This document shows positions 23,122 through 35,005 of a stretch of DNA of 64,000 nucleotides, piece by piece. The notes under the pieces are model-generated. The model worked only from the letters and a program-made list of their open reading frames with translations. It was not told the origin of the DNA and did not search any database. Position 1 is the first letter of the stretch, and the number at the start of each line of letters is the position of its first letter. Origin of the DNA: Vanrija pseudolonga. Taxonomy: Eukaryota > Basidiomycota > Tremellomycetes > Trichosporonales > Trichosporonaceae. Made by a program: the position numbers and the translations under genes. Location: NCBI RefSeq assembly GCF_020906515.1, contig NC_085850.1, forward strand, positions 1,302,001-1,366,000, read 5' to 3'.

Positions 23122-23778
23122 GGCTAGTCGGCTGGCTGTCAGCGACGAGAGGTTCGACAGCTTGCCTTACTGTTCGATCGCGCAGTACGGATGCGTCAGC
23201 ACAATGTCGCGCAGCAACAACAATCTTGTACTCCGTGCTGAATGCCAGTTGGCGACGATGCTGGTGAGAGCTCGGTCGACACAATGACGACATGGAGATA
23301 TCTCGGAATGGAGATGCCCGAATCACGTGCGTCGAGCCGCTGCCGACGGAATGTGCCGGCCGGCCGGCGAGGAAAGACCAACGGCGTCGGCGTCGACGAC
23401 GACGCGTCGTCGCGTCATGCGATGGCGAGCAAAGACGGCAGAGGGAGGACGGACCAGAATAGACATGCATACAGGTGGACGGCGTGGTGGCGGTGTGCAC
23501 TCGCCGCTCGGGCCGGAGCCGGAGCCGGAGACGGCGGAGTTGACCGAGGGAGATCAAGGTCGGCCTTTAATCTTGTCCGCACGTCTGTGCTCGACAGCTA
23601 GTATCCTGGGTCGGATAAGGAGACGCACCGTCCAGTACAGTCTATGTCACACACCCATTTCCTTCGTAGCTTCGTATGCATGGATGTAAGCGTCAAAGGA
23701 GATCGCTCTGAGACTCTCATTGTCACAGTGTGGCATAGTGGCACTTTCAAAGTCTACAATTCTACCATTCCAGTTTCG
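23122..23778. other. Intergenic, DUF427 copy 1 promoter and OPT 3' region
   Basis: 657 nt. The side near 23122 should carry the DUF427 promoter. GC-rich microsatellite-like stretches occur (GGAGCCGGAGCCGGAG, 23515-23530). No gene recognised. Confidence 0.5.
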
Positions 23779-26337
23779 TTAAAACTCGCCCACACCACGG
23801 CCAAAGTGGCCACCCTCCGGCACCGTGAACGCAGGAACACCATTGTAGTCGTCGGTATTCTGGCCGACAGTGTTGAGGGCCCAGTTGATGTAGATGCCCG
23901 AGTATGTGAGGGCGAAGAAGACGACAATGCCGCAGATGGTGACACCGGCATTCATGGCCGCGTTGAGGAGGTATGTGTACCGCTTCCACCAACCAAAGTG
24001 GCGGCGACGGATAACCCAGTTGAAGAGGAAACCGAGGAGGAATCCCAGCGTGTAGTTTGAGGTCGTGGCGGGGGGAATGTAGCCTGCCGAGTTGAAGAAG
24101 AGCGGCACGTTGAAGTACTTGAGCCACGAGTTGGGCCATCTGCGGTACGCGAACCACGAGATGACTGTCACACCGGCGCCGATGAGGAACCAGTAGAAGA
24201 GGCTGGAGGCATTAGATCATGTGTTCCAAGGTTGTATGTACTAACCTGTTGTACGTTTGCCCGGCGTTGAACATGCGCTCGGGGCCAATGACACCCCAGA
24301 TAATAAGCGAGTTGTACGCGACGCGGTTCGACGCGCAGGTGAAGTGCGACGCGTTGTCGGGGGAGCAGAGATCGGAGTAGTGTCCCATCATCCAGCGCAG
24401 GACACCGATCTGGACCGTCGTTCCCACGAGCAGGCCGTACAGCTGGCCGAAAAAGAGGGTTCGTGGTGGAATGTGCATGTACTGGCCGAGTTTGAGGTCG
24501 GCTGCGAACGCCATGGCCGAGTATAAAATGTTGTTGCCGTACGTGGAAGCGAGCGCATTGGCAATTGGTTTCCCAGGCCACAGATAGCCAGCGAGCACCT
24601 CGGCCACGATGTTGAGGTACACTCGAGTATTGGAGATGGCTTCGAGGAGGCCTTGGGGAATGACCAGCAGCGCACTGACGCCGTAACAGAGGAAAAGGCC
24701 CCATACAGGCATGCCTGTGGGGTAACCGCGAACCATGTAGATGGCGAGAGCGAGGAAGATGACGTCGAGGACGAGATACCACCAGTGTGGCACGTTCTCG
24801 TAGGCGTTCTGGAAGCGTTTGTGGACATCCTCGCCACGGCCACCGGGGTTCCTCAGCCCCTCCCAAATTTCCTTGCCGTTATACAGCACCGAGTAAACGA
24901 AGAGCGAGCCGACGGCTGCAAACGCCAGTGCGAATCCGAGCGAGTACGACATGGAGATGTACATGGGCGAGTACTCCTTGTAGCCGGTTTCATTGAACGA
25001 GAGCGTGGAGCTGTCGAAGACGCGGCTGATGTTGTAGGAGGCGCCTGTGTTGTCGAACAGATTCATGGACAAAATCGGCAGGTGACCAGAGAACCAAACG
25101 TCCTTGTAGTAGAGGATCGGAGCGAGGAACATGAAGAAAATGACGATGGAGGCGGTATTGTTGACCATGATGTAGAAGGGCGTGGTGAGAGGCGTCGACA
25201 CATAGTTGTACTGAGTCCAGTCGATCGAGATGGGGAGGAGTCCGAGGCCGGTGTTCATCCCAAACAGCGTGTTGACCACCTGATTGTGAGGCCAGATCCA
25301 GGTGATGAAAGCGAAGAGCGAGGTGCAGGTTGCAATGTAGTTGGGGAACCAGAAGGTGACGAAGGCGAAGAGCGTGAATACAAGGAAGAACTTGTACCTG
25401 CTCATGCTCCACCCGGACACGATACCGACGTATGCGTGGTCGTCGTGCAGTGCGCTGAAGAGGACACTAGTGGAGAGGGTCTGCGGCCAGATCATATGGC
25501 CGGGGTACACGATCCACTGGCGCGCCATGCCGGCGAGGCCGAAGCCGAGGCCGACCTCGGTCACGCCGAGGATCCACGCCCAGCCCGGTCCCCAGTCCGT
25601 GTTGAGGAAGTACGGGCTCCAGTATGTCATGAACAGCGTGCCGCCGAGCCAGGTGTTGAGGCCGAGCGAGATGGTGATGATCGCGTGCTCCTTCTTGTTG
25701 AACGGGCCGGGGTTGAGGTCGAACCCGAAGCGCTCGGTGCCGATGCGCCACTTGGGCACGTACGCGGCCCACGCTTTGCCGATCGGGAAGAGGATCAGCT
25801 GGCCGACCACGGCGCCGAGGCTGATCGATGGCTGCTGGGTAAGTGGTTGTCACTTGGTGGCTGCTGTGTACTCACGTAGCGGCTGTAGAAGAAGCCGTTG
25901 ACGCCGGTGAAGACGATGATGAAGAAGGTGAGGAGGAACCACATGCGGAAAGTGTTGACCGTCTCGTTGGGGTCGTCGGTGTTGGGCACGCATGCCGCCA
26001 CTTCTGGGAACGGAGACTGGTCGCCGCTCACGTCCTGGTGCAATGCCTCCCATGGGGAGAACTCCTTGACGTCGTTGGTGTAGTCTGGAGTTAGATCAGA
26101 ATGGAAATTGTACGTACCATGAATCGCCTCGACTTGGTCGACGCCGTCGCCGTCCCGCTCAATGTCAAACGGGACTTCACCATCATTGACGCCCTTGTCT
26201 TTCGAGTGGGCAGATACGTCTTTCTCGTTGTCGATGACTTCGAGGTCGGTTACTCCTCCGTGGTTCGGCTGGCTGTGCGTGAGCACAGGCACAGCCTGCA
26301 CGTCGTCGAACTCTTCTCCCTTCTCCTTCGTGCCCAT
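23779..26337 (-). CDS. OPT family oligopeptide transporter
   Basis: Members import small peptides such as glutathione, tetra- and pentapeptides, or metal-siderophore complexes, driven by protons across the plasma membrane. Four exons give roughly 800 aa, with introns near 26075-26120, 25835-25875 and 24206-24245. The hydrophilic N-terminus leads to NTFRMWFLLTFFIIVFTGVN. Family signatures are NPGPFNKKEHAIITI, the long multi-membrane core, and the C-terminal SWFAYRRWPNSWLKYFNVPL with PPATTSNYTLGFLLGFLFN. At least twelve hydrophobic segments are visible. It is flanked by two DUF427 paralogues; the right one is divergent and shares an 884-nt promoter region. Substrate cannot be told from sequence alone. 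Confidence 0.93.
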
Positions 26338-27221
26338 GGCTGCTGGCCTGGCGTGTTTCGACTTGTGGCTCTCGTCTTGATGTGTGGCAGCAGACTACCT
26401 TTTATCTAGGCTGGGCAGTGTGCCTCAGAATAGCCGCAGTAGTTCTTGGCAACACGTAGAGCCCGGTATCGCCTATGAAACACATGTGTCGGGTTGCGTT
26501 GGTAGTGAGCACAACGATTCACGTCGGAATGGTGAGATGTTGATGGCATCGTGTCGCGAGCCGTGGGTCTTGGGCACGCCATTCTCGGTATATCCATGTC
26601 CGCGCAGCAGCCAGTCAGCATGACGATCATGGTGAGGCCGAAACCGGGCGAGGTTGGCGAGGCGATCAGTAGACGTTGGCTGACGTCGGGGCCCGATAGC
26701 ATTGGTCGGGTGAGTATGTGGCTGCAGGGGTGTGGTGTGGGCTCGCGCGGCCGCCACGAGGCAGGCTGCCGGTATGTGGCCCATGTCGCCATGCCTGCGC
26801 TGGAGCGTGCCGACAGATTCGGAGTTGTGCATCGCGCGCTCAGTCGACTTGCACGCGTAATGTGTGATGCGTAGCCTAAGTATAGAATGTCTACAACGCC
26901 TCGGCGGTCGGCCCCCGGCGCCGATACGGCCAGTGATATGGCAGAGTGAGTGCCAGATGTCGAGGGCAGCCAGGGCATCCGCCACAGTTGGCGATCAGAA
27001 TCCAAAATCAATGACGTTATCTCGAGCTGCGATCACGCAAAACTCACGACGCGTCTCCTGGCTGGCAACTTCCGGGACATGGCACGCGATCATGCATGTG
27101 ACGGCGTCGGCAGCGGCAACGGCACGCCCGGCACCACGACGGCTGGCACCGACGGGTGCAGCGGCAACTCTCGTCGTCGTGACCATCGCTCACGCACAAC
27201 AATAGACAAGCCGACCGAGCG
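26338..27221. promoter_or_regulatory. Divergent promoter region OPT transporter/DUF427 copy 2
   Basis: 884 nt between the two start codons. I see a scatter of short open frames but none with a recognisable domain. The length is suitable for regulated promoters. Confidence 0.5.
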
Positions 27222-28418
27222 ATGCCACCCCTCCGCACCGTACTCGAAGCACGCAATCTCGACGTCCTTCGCCCGTATCTCCGCAAGGCCTTTCTCGACG
27301 ACAAGGGCCGCAAGGCACTCGTCGTCGACCGGCTGCTTGCGAACCCGCTCGCTGTCCCGCCAGCGGTGCGGCAAGAAGCCGACGACATTGGAGACATCCT
27401 CGCGGCGCTGCCTATAAGAGAGGAGGCGGCACCTTTTCTGCCAACACCAACAAGCCAGTCACCGCCCTCGGCCTGCACCGTCCCCGCTGCGTCGTACACG
27501 TCCCAAGCCGCCATCATGACCGTCGACCTCTCGGCCTCGGCCTCTGCCATCCCCTCGTTCGCGGGCGAGATCAACACCGCGATCCCGGCCCCGATCACCG
27601 AGAGCGGCATCCTCAAGCCGCGCATCGAGATCGCCAACCCCGCCTTCACGTTCCAGGAGACGTCGCGCCGCGTCCGCGGTGTCGTCGGCGAGACGGCCGT
27701 CGTGGACAGCAGGCACCACCTCCTCGTGTGGGAGCCGCACAACAAGCTCCCCGACTACTCGTTCCCCTCGGCCCACGTCCGCACCGAGCTCCTCACGCCC
27801 AGTGCCGCGCCTGCCGAGCCCACGACGCACCCGTACGGCCGCCCCCGCTGGCCCGAGGTGCAGTGGTTCGACCTGACGGTCGGCGACCGCAAGATCGAGC
27901 ACGCGGCGTGGAAGTGGAACGTCCCCGGCCTCGAGGACTACATCACCTTCCACTGGCTCAAGGGCAAGGTCGACAAGTGGTTCGAGGAGGACGAGCTCGT
28001 GTTCGACGCCGCCGCCCTCCCCTTCAACCACCCCCGCGACCCGTACGCCCGTATCGATGTCATCCCCTCGAGCCGCCATGTCCAGGTGTTTGACACGGCT
28101 GGCAACGTGCTCGCCGACTCGACCAACGGCCTCTTCCTGTACGAGACGAGCCTGCCCCCGCGCATCTACCTCCCCAAGGCCGACGTCAAGTTTGAAAACC
28201 TCGAGGATGTCGACCTCGCTACGACCTGCCCGTACAAGGGCCGCACCGGCGGCTACTGGTCCGCCAAGGCCGTCTCGCCCAAGGCGATTGCCTGGAGCTA
28301 CGGCGAGCCTTCGCTCAACGTTAGCAAGATCAAGGACCGTGTCGCGTTCTTCAACGAGCACGTCAAGATCCTCGTCGACGGCGTCGAGTACGTCGACAGC
28401 CCCAAGGTGTGGGCGTGA
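27222..28418 (+). CDS. DUF427 domain protein, copy 2, with N-terminal extension
   Basis: A single exon gives 398 aa. From about residue 130 it parallels the paralogue at 22240-23121: TSRRVRGVVGETAVVDSRHH then LLVWEPHNKLPDYSFP, EVQWFDLTVGDRKIEHAAW, NVPGLEDYITFHW, CPYKGRTGGYWSAK, AIAWSYGEPSLNVSKIKDRV and VDSPKVWA. The first 75 residues (MPPLRTVLEARNLDVLRPYL, then KAFLDDKGRKALVVDRLLAN) are helical and absent from copy 1; they recall a SAP-like or other helical module, but weakly. A second ATG at 27516 starts nearer the conserved part, and CTATAAGAG at 27411-27419 could be its TATA box, so a short form is possible. The OPT transporter gene is divergent to the left. Confidence 0.82.
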   Translation: MPPLRTVLEARNLDVLRPYLRKAFLDDKGRKALVVDRLLANPLAVPPAVRQEADDIGDILAALPIREEAAPFLPTPTSQSPPSACTVPAASYTSQAAIMTVDLSASASAIPSFAGEINTAIPAPITESGILKPRIEIANPAFTFQETSRRVRGVVGETAVVDSRHHLLVWEPHNKLPDYSFPSAHVRTELLTPSAAPAEPTTHPYGRPRWPEVQWFDLTVGDRKIEHAAWKWNVPGLEDYITFHWLKGKVDKWFEEDELVFDAAALPFNHPRDPYARIDVIPSSRHVQVFDTAGNVLADSTNGLFLYETSLPPRIYLPKADVKFENLEDVDLATTCPYKGRTGGYWSAKAVSPKAIAWSYGEPSLNVSKIKDRVAFFNEHVKILVDGVEYVDSPKVWA

Positions 28419-28844
28419 GCAGTGGTAGCCAGCTTGTCGCGTTCATGAGCACCCCGCAGCGTGCGCGCCGTTGCCCCGCACGTGCACAGCCAGCCCGGCG
28501 ATGACTGTCGCCCGAGGTATTGGAGCCTTACATTGTTTGATTATCCAGGGATTTTTGTTTAGAAGATATGTAAACTTGATTGTGATCACGCCTTGTGCCG
28601 CCGCGTTGCCGTCTCTGCCGTCTCGTTGCCGTCGGATCCAACCGATTCCGTGTCCTTTCCGATGGCGCAATGCCGGCTTGCATCTCTAATCTTTGCTTTT
28701 CCACGCGCCGTAGCAACAGTCAGAGTCGGGGCATTCATGCGGTCTAACTCGTCGAGCGAGCGCAGCTGCTACTACTACGATCTACATAGTCCTGGGCCAC
28801 GCATGCACGTATCTCTCCATCGCCCACTAACCCGCCTGACAGCC
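28419..28844. other. Intergenic, DUF427 copy 2 to Zn2Cys6 gene
   Basis: 426 nt. The first half is AT-richer (TTTTTGTTTAGAAGATATGT, 28551-28570) and probably holds the 3' end signals of the DUF427 gene; the second half is the regulator's promoter. No gene recognised. Confidence 0.5.
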
Positions 28845-31505
28845 ATGGAGTACAACGGCTCGTCCGCGCCCGCGCAGCAGCCCGCGCGACCGCACAAGCG
28901 CTCTCGCACCCGGCAGGCGTGCGACCGCTGCCGCGACCGCAAGACCAAGGTGAGTGTCCTCTGTCTCGGCACCCCGTGGCCCGGATGGCTCCTCGGGAGC
29001 ACGGGGACGGAGGTCGGTAAGCCGTGCTGACTCTCTTGCGCAGTGCAGCGACCAGCGTCCTTGCCAGCCATGTATCCTCGCCGGATCGACCTGTGAGGAC
29101 TGGCGGCCTGGTGGACCGGGCCCGGACCAAGGAGGCGGCCAGGCGCCGGCTCGAGCCGAGACAGCCCACCACCACCAGCACCACCATCACCATCAGCACC
29201 ACGCCCCGCCGCCGCCGACGACGACGTACTCGGCCCCGCGCACCGAGCACCCCTCGCTGTCGCCGCCCGTCAAGCCCAAGCCCTCAGTGCTTGACTTTAC
29301 CGCGCCGGCCCTCCCAGCGCCATACAGCGGCGGCGCGGTGGACGACGTCTCGGCATGGCCCCATCGCCCGCGGGACGACCGCCTCCTCCGCCTCGCGTTC
29401 CCCTATGACAGCGTGTACAAGAACGAGCGGGGCCGGTTCCGCGCGCTCGGCCTCAGCTCGGGGCTCGGCACGCTGAGCTACCTGCACCAGCACCACAAGC
29501 TGATCAGCAGCACCAACAACCCGCTCGACTCGTTCCTGGTCGACATGCCCGCCGAGGCGCTCCTCCCGCCCGAGCTGGCCTCGCGCGACCCCGGCGCACC
29601 GTGTACGTTTATCCAGCCGTGCCCGCAGCTGTGGGACATGGTGACGGAACACGTGCCGCCGAATGTCATCTGGGCGCTCGTCCGCCAGTTCCTCGAGTCG
29701 ACGTACCTCCTCTGGCCGACGTTCCTCCTGCCTACGTTTGTCGAGAAGTGCGGAGACGAGGACGCGCGCTCGACGCCAGACTTTATGATGCTGCTCCTCA
29801 GTATCTGCGCTCTGACGGCCAGGGAGCGCCTGCCGCCCGCCACAACGGGCGAGGACGTCAGCTCGCGCTTCTTCGATCTCTACTGGCAGGTGAAGCGGCG
29901 GTTCCCCCGCGTCGACCAGTCGACGCTGCCCTGTATCCAGTCGTGTGTCTACATGGCTCTGTACTGCTACGGCGGGTCGGGCACTAACGGTGTGCTTGAA
30001 GGCCACACGCTGAGCAGCGAGGCCGTCTCGTTCTCGCTCGACATTGGCCTGCACCGCAGTGTCGACGCCTACACGGCGACCTTCACCCCCGTCGACATTG
30101 AGATTCGCAACCGTACCCTCTGGGCAGTGTACTGTGTCGACAAGATGTCCGCGTTCCACGGCCGGCCGAGCATGCTGCGTCTCAACGACATTGACATCGA
30201 GGAGATGAACACGTCGTCGGCTGCCTTCTCGGAGCGCCTGTCGTCGTCCTCGGCCTCTTTCCTCCCCTACATCCGCACCTTTGTCCGCCTCATGATCGTG
30301 CTTGAGCGGGTGCTCGAGAAGATCAACATCCCGAGTTGTACTGGCTCCAGCGCGGTGAACAAGGCGTCGGCCGGCATCCGGCGCATCAAGGAGACGATCA
30401 TGCACTCGGACGCCGACTGTCCAAGCCTGCACGCCCCAGTAACCTTCAACCTTGAACTGCAGAGTGAGTTGAGCCTTTTCCTCCGTCACCCAACTCACAT
30501 AGCCCAGTGCTCGACGACTTCATGACGCGCGACCTCGCCACCCCCTCACGTCAGATGGAAGACGACAACATGTTCGACTGCCACCGCGAGCGCCTGCGCA
30601 CGTGGTGCTCGTCAATCAAGGCCGCCATCTACCGGCACCTAGTGACCGTCGCCAACACGGACATTGGCATCGAGCCGCCGGTGCTCAAGCACGCAGAGGA
30701 CGTGCTCTACTGGACGCAGGACGCGCTCTCGTCGCAGCGCAAGATGATCGAGCGCGGCTCGCTCACCGACTGCGGGAGCACGTGTGCCTTCCTCATCGGC
30801 CAGGCGGGACTCGGCATCATCCCCATCATCTACCTCTCGCGCCCCGTCCCCTCCCCGCACCTCAACCTCCCCGACACGCCGTACCAGGTCGCCCTCAGCC
30901 TGTCGATGCAGCTCCTCTGCCGCCTGAGCGACCGTTTCCCCGCCGCCTCGCGCTCGCTCAACATCCTCGACGACAACGTCACCAGACTGGACATTGCGCT
31001 GCCGACCAAGACCGAGCTGCGGCTGCCCACCGGCGCGCCGTGCAAGGAGCTCAAGACGGGCACAGCGGAGAAGGCGAGGTGTAAGTTGGCTACTCTCTGG
31101 GCGACACAACTGACACACACAGGGATCGTCGACCTCCCGCTGTCCAACCCGCTGGCCCTCATCTCGTCCGCGTTCGACTTCACTACCGTCTTCCCAGACT
31201 GCAGCCCAGCGGGCGTGACGCCCAGCACGGCGGATATGAGCGTGACGAGCAACGCCGCGACGGCGGGCACGGCGCCGGACCCGCTCGCCAGCCTCGGCGT
31301 GTCCCACACGCCGCCCACGCCGGCGACCAAGGCGCCGACGCCGGTCGCGAAGGTGCCCACGCCGACACCGCTCCTGCCGACGCCTGCGCCGCAGCCCAAG
31401 CCGGACATTTCGCATGTCCAGGCGCTGCTGGCACTGTCGCAGTCGCTTGCGGCGTCGGCCAAGCCGCCTGCGCCGTTCAACGGCGACGACGGGTGTGAGT
31501 ATTAG
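28845..31505 (+). CDS. Zn2Cys6 fungal transcription factor
   Basis: Four exons (introns 28950-29043, 30464-30507, 31081-31122) give 826 aa. The binuclear zinc cluster spans the first intron: RQACDRCRDRKTK in exon 1, then CSDQRPCQPCILAGSTC in exon 2. A His/Pro-rich linker follows (HHHQHHHHHQHH). The middle-homology domain (Fungal_trans) is recognisable at FLESTYLLWPTFLLPTFVEK, YMALYCYGGSG, SFSLDIGLHRSVDAY and NRTLWAVYCVDKMSAFHGRP. The C-terminus is Pro/Thr/Ala-rich and may be an activation region. The last codons contain a possible donor (GTGAGT, 31496-31501) with an acceptor near 31573, so an alternative end near 31635 is possible. It precedes an amino-acid permease on the same strand, which could be a target; that is inference. 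Confidence 0.9.
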
Positions 31506-32906
31506 GTGTGGGTGGGTCTGTGTTCTGTTGTCGTTGTATTTGATTCTTGGGATGTATTCGGATTGTCCTCGCAGCGCGACATTCATGTCTGATACCGTCG
31601 CTCGACGATTGGCGACGGGCCGGCATCTCGCGGTGAACAGCCATGCCCCGATTCGGGGGGCAGCACGGGGCGGTGCTCCTTCCTCGTCGGCAACGACGAC
31701 GTGGCGCTCGTCTCGTCCATCAGCCAGAGCCCGCGGGACAGCCCCGGCGTCCGTCCCGGACCGACCACCGGCACGCCCTCCGGCCCCGCGACGCCGACAC
31801 CGCGGACGACCAAAACAAGATAAGACGTCCGCGTCCGCGGTGTCGGAGTGCCCCTTGGAGACCCGTGGTGCTGCGGAATGTATGCGTGCGTGTGCGATTG
31901 GCAGGGCGTGCATCGACCTGTACTTACGGGCGATAGAGCGCCGTCTGCTTCTGCAGAGATGTGGACTGGATATGGAGCTAGCACCGCACCGTCCACCCGC
32001 CGTGTCGGAAGACGACGACTGATGCCCAAAATTGTTGACAAGGCTCGACCACTCCCGGCGTTTGCCTGCTCGGCCGACCTGCGGCCTTGTTCTGCTTGAG
32101 GGTCAGTCGGTCGTGCGTCGCACGAGTGGGCGAGTGCGGGCTGGGTAAATTGCCGAGCGCCACAGAAGAAATTTTGAAGTGGTTGCCGACAAGGCGAGAC
32201 TTTGCCACCTTTGCAGCCGACGTTGCGGTCGTCCCGAGGCTTGTGTTCGTCGCTTTCCACCGCTTCGTCGTCGTCGTTACTGCATCGCCGCGTCACCACC
32301 TCTCCCTGGTTGGGCAGAGATACACCTCCCCAAGCAAAACACAAGATACCCCGATGCATGTCCGCGCTCTCGGAGTCTACAGACCCCGCGGGCAAGGCGA
32401 GCGCAACGGGCCCAGCGGGGCGGAGTTATGCGGCGCGGCTGTCGTGTCGGTCGCAGCGGCAATGGATTATCTGCAGGTCCAGCGGGCCAATACGCGGCTG
32501 CAGCAGGCAGTCGCTTAACGTCCCTCGCGCCACATGAGCGCTCGCCCTGTGCAAGCAGGTGGCCGAGGCAGGCAGCGATAACCAGGGCTAATTGCGTTTC
32601 CTGGGCAGACGCCGAAAATAGCTCGACGGTAACTTGCGCTCTGGCAGCCTCGGCTTCCATCCGCCTAGCGTGGCCAATGGCCCACCTTTGTGCCAGCTGC
32701 GCAGAGGCACAGGCAAGAGGAAACAGGAGGACAGAGACAGGGGCATGCGCTCCGAGCAATCGGAAGCCGACGGTGCGGGGGTGGGGACGAGGGATGACTG
32801 TTGAAGTCTGGCCTGTCCGACTCGAGCGGGCTGCAAGCGATGGAAGCGCTGGCTAGTTTTTAAGGCGCCGTGGGGAGTGGGTTAGAGATGTTCTTCCCGA
32901 CTCACC
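31506..32906. other. Gap of 1.4 kb without a credible gene, permease promoter at right end
   Basis: Open frames here are short and show no domains. GATAA-type sites (GCGATAACC at 32575-32583, TTATC at 32465-32469) occur upstream of the permease and could be GATA-factor sites for nitrogen control, but such sites are common by chance. Confidence 0.45.
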
Positions 32907-34677
32907 ATGGCTGCTTACGACGACACCAAGGACCTAGCCGCGACGGGCATCACGCCCGTCGTCGACTCGCACGGCGACGTCGAGTCCCAGCCCGATAACA
33001 CCAAGTACGACACGCTCGTCGACGTGAACACGGGGTTGTGTGAGTGGCGCGGGTCGTGATGGGGGGCGGGCTTAGCTTACGCCGCCAGACGATGGTGTCC
33101 ACCGTGGTATGGAGCAGCGCCACCTGCAGATGTACGCTCTCGCGGGCACGCTCGGCACCGGCCTCTTCCTGACCTCGGGCAAGGCGATCTCGCACGGCGG
33201 TCCCGCCGGCGCACTGCTCGCATACATCACCATGGGCGCGATCATCTTCTCCATGAGTGAGTGGTCGTACGACCTTATCTAGCGACCGCCGCTAACGCCG
33301 CCAGACGTCTGCCTGGGCGAGATGGCAACCTACGCGCCCATCTCGGGCGGATACCTGCACTTTGCCGAGCGGTGGCTGCACCCGTCGGTCGGCTTCGCAC
33401 TCGGCTGGCAGGGCGTGCTGGGCGGCTGTGTCTCCAACGCCTCCGAGGTCGTCGCGGCGGCCATCCTTATTTCATTCTGGGACACCAACTTCAGCACGGC
33501 GCACCAGGTCGGCTACATCATCGCCTTGATCGTCGTGTGCGGCGTCATCAACTTCCTCGGCGTGCGGTGGTTCGGCGAGAGCGAGTTCTGGTTCGCGCTC
33601 ATCAAGATTGCGCTCATCGTCGGCCTTATCCTCGCTGGCTTGATCGTCGACCTCGGCGGCGGACCGAACCATGACCGCATCGGCTTCAGGTACTGGAAGG
33701 ACCCCGGAGCGTTCAACGCGTACGTCGTGCCCGGGAGCACGGGCAAGTTCCTCGGCTGGTTCGCGAACTTGATTACTGCGGCGTACTCGTTCTCGGGCAT
33801 CGAGTTCATCGGCATGGCTGCTGCCGAGGTCAAGAACCCGCGCGTGTCGATCCCCAAGGCCGTCCGCCGCCTGTTCATCCGCCTCACGCTCTTCTACGTG
33901 CTCGGCATCTTGATCGTCGGCATGCTCGTGCCCTCCAACGACCCCAAGCTGCTCCAGTCGACCGGGACGGCCGCGTCGTCGCCGTTCGTCCTTGCCTTCT
34001 CGCGCGCCGGCATCAAGGTGCTTCCTTCTATCATCAACGCCGCGGTGCTCACCTCCGCCATCTCGGCCTGCTCGACCGGTATCTTCAACTCGTCGCGTAA
34101 GCTGTACGGTCTCGCGCTCCGTGGCCAGGGCCCGTCCATCTTCGCGCGCACCACCGCCAAGGGCCTGCCGTGGGTGGCCGTCTCGTTCGTGTCCTTCTGG
34201 ATGCTGCTCGCCTTCCTCTCGCTCTCGGACGGTTCCAACGCTGCGCTCGAGTGGCTGTCCAACATCACCACCCTGGCGTCGTTCATCAACTGGATGGCCA
34301 TTGCCGCGACGTTCATTCGTTTCAAGAAGGGCCTCGAGGCGCAGGGCATCGACCGCAAGTCGCTCCACTACTACTCGAGCCTGCAGCCCTTCCACGCGTG
34401 GTTCTGCCTCATCGCCCTGTCGATCATCGTCTTCTTCTCGGGATGGAAGGTCTTCATCCACGGCCACTGGTCGGCCCCGTCGTTCGTGTCCAACTACCTC
34501 AACCTGCCATTCTTCTTCGTGCTCATGGCCGGCTATGCGCTCTTCAAGCGTGACCCCTGGCTCCGTCCTGACCAGCTCGACTTCTTCTCCAACATCCCCA
34601 CGGACGACGAGGTCGCGTACGAGGAGCCGCCTCCCAAGAACGCCTTTATGAAGGTGGTCAACTACGTCTTCACTTAG
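32907..34677 (+). CDS. Amino-acid permease (YAT family, APC superfamily)
   Basis: A plasma-membrane proton symporter for amino acids. Three exons (introns 33040-33088 and 33257-33304) give 557 aa. The start of the core is typical: RGMEQRHLQMYALAGTLGTG then LFLTSGKAISHGGPAGALL, followed by GEMATYAPISGGYLHFAERW. Later YAT landmarks include YSFSGIEFIGMAAAEVKNPR, SACSTGIFNSSRKLYGLALR and NITTLASFINWMAIAATFIR. About twelve membrane segments are visible. The cytoplasmic N-terminus has acidic and Lys residues as expected for ubiquitin-controlled permeases, and the tail ends FMKVVNYVFT. Specificity is not readable from sequence. It follows the Zn2Cys6 gene on the same strand. Confidence 0.93.
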
Positions 34678-35005
34678 GCGGGAGACGGAGGACGTCGGGT
34701 GTTGGTTGGCGTTAGATGCGGAGCGCTAGTGGTGCTCGTACGGGCAGTCGCCCATTGTATGAATCTGGTTCAAGGGTTAGGCAGTGTGTGGGCGCCTTGT
34801 GAGGGTGTCTTGTGGTTGTTCTAGTCGGCTCTTGGACGGTCAGTGTCCTCATGCGGGCCCTTCGTGGTTGCGACCTGCTGCCCATAGACTTTAAGACTGA
34901 GGTGGTCAGCATGGTTGGCGACTCTCCCACACCTCACTCGCCATCTCTCTGTACTCACACTGTATGACCTATGCTTTGCCATGCTACAACCCCCGTACCA
35001 TTGCC
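34678..35005. other. Convergent 3' regions, permease and thioesterase
   Basis: 328 nt between two convergent stop codons. Nothing but untranslated regions is expected or seen. Confidence 0.5.

Noticed and set aside
31583-32395. Long open frame on the reverse strand before the permease
   Set aside because: No recognisable domain, composition typical of chance frames at high GC, and it competes with equally long frames on the other strand.
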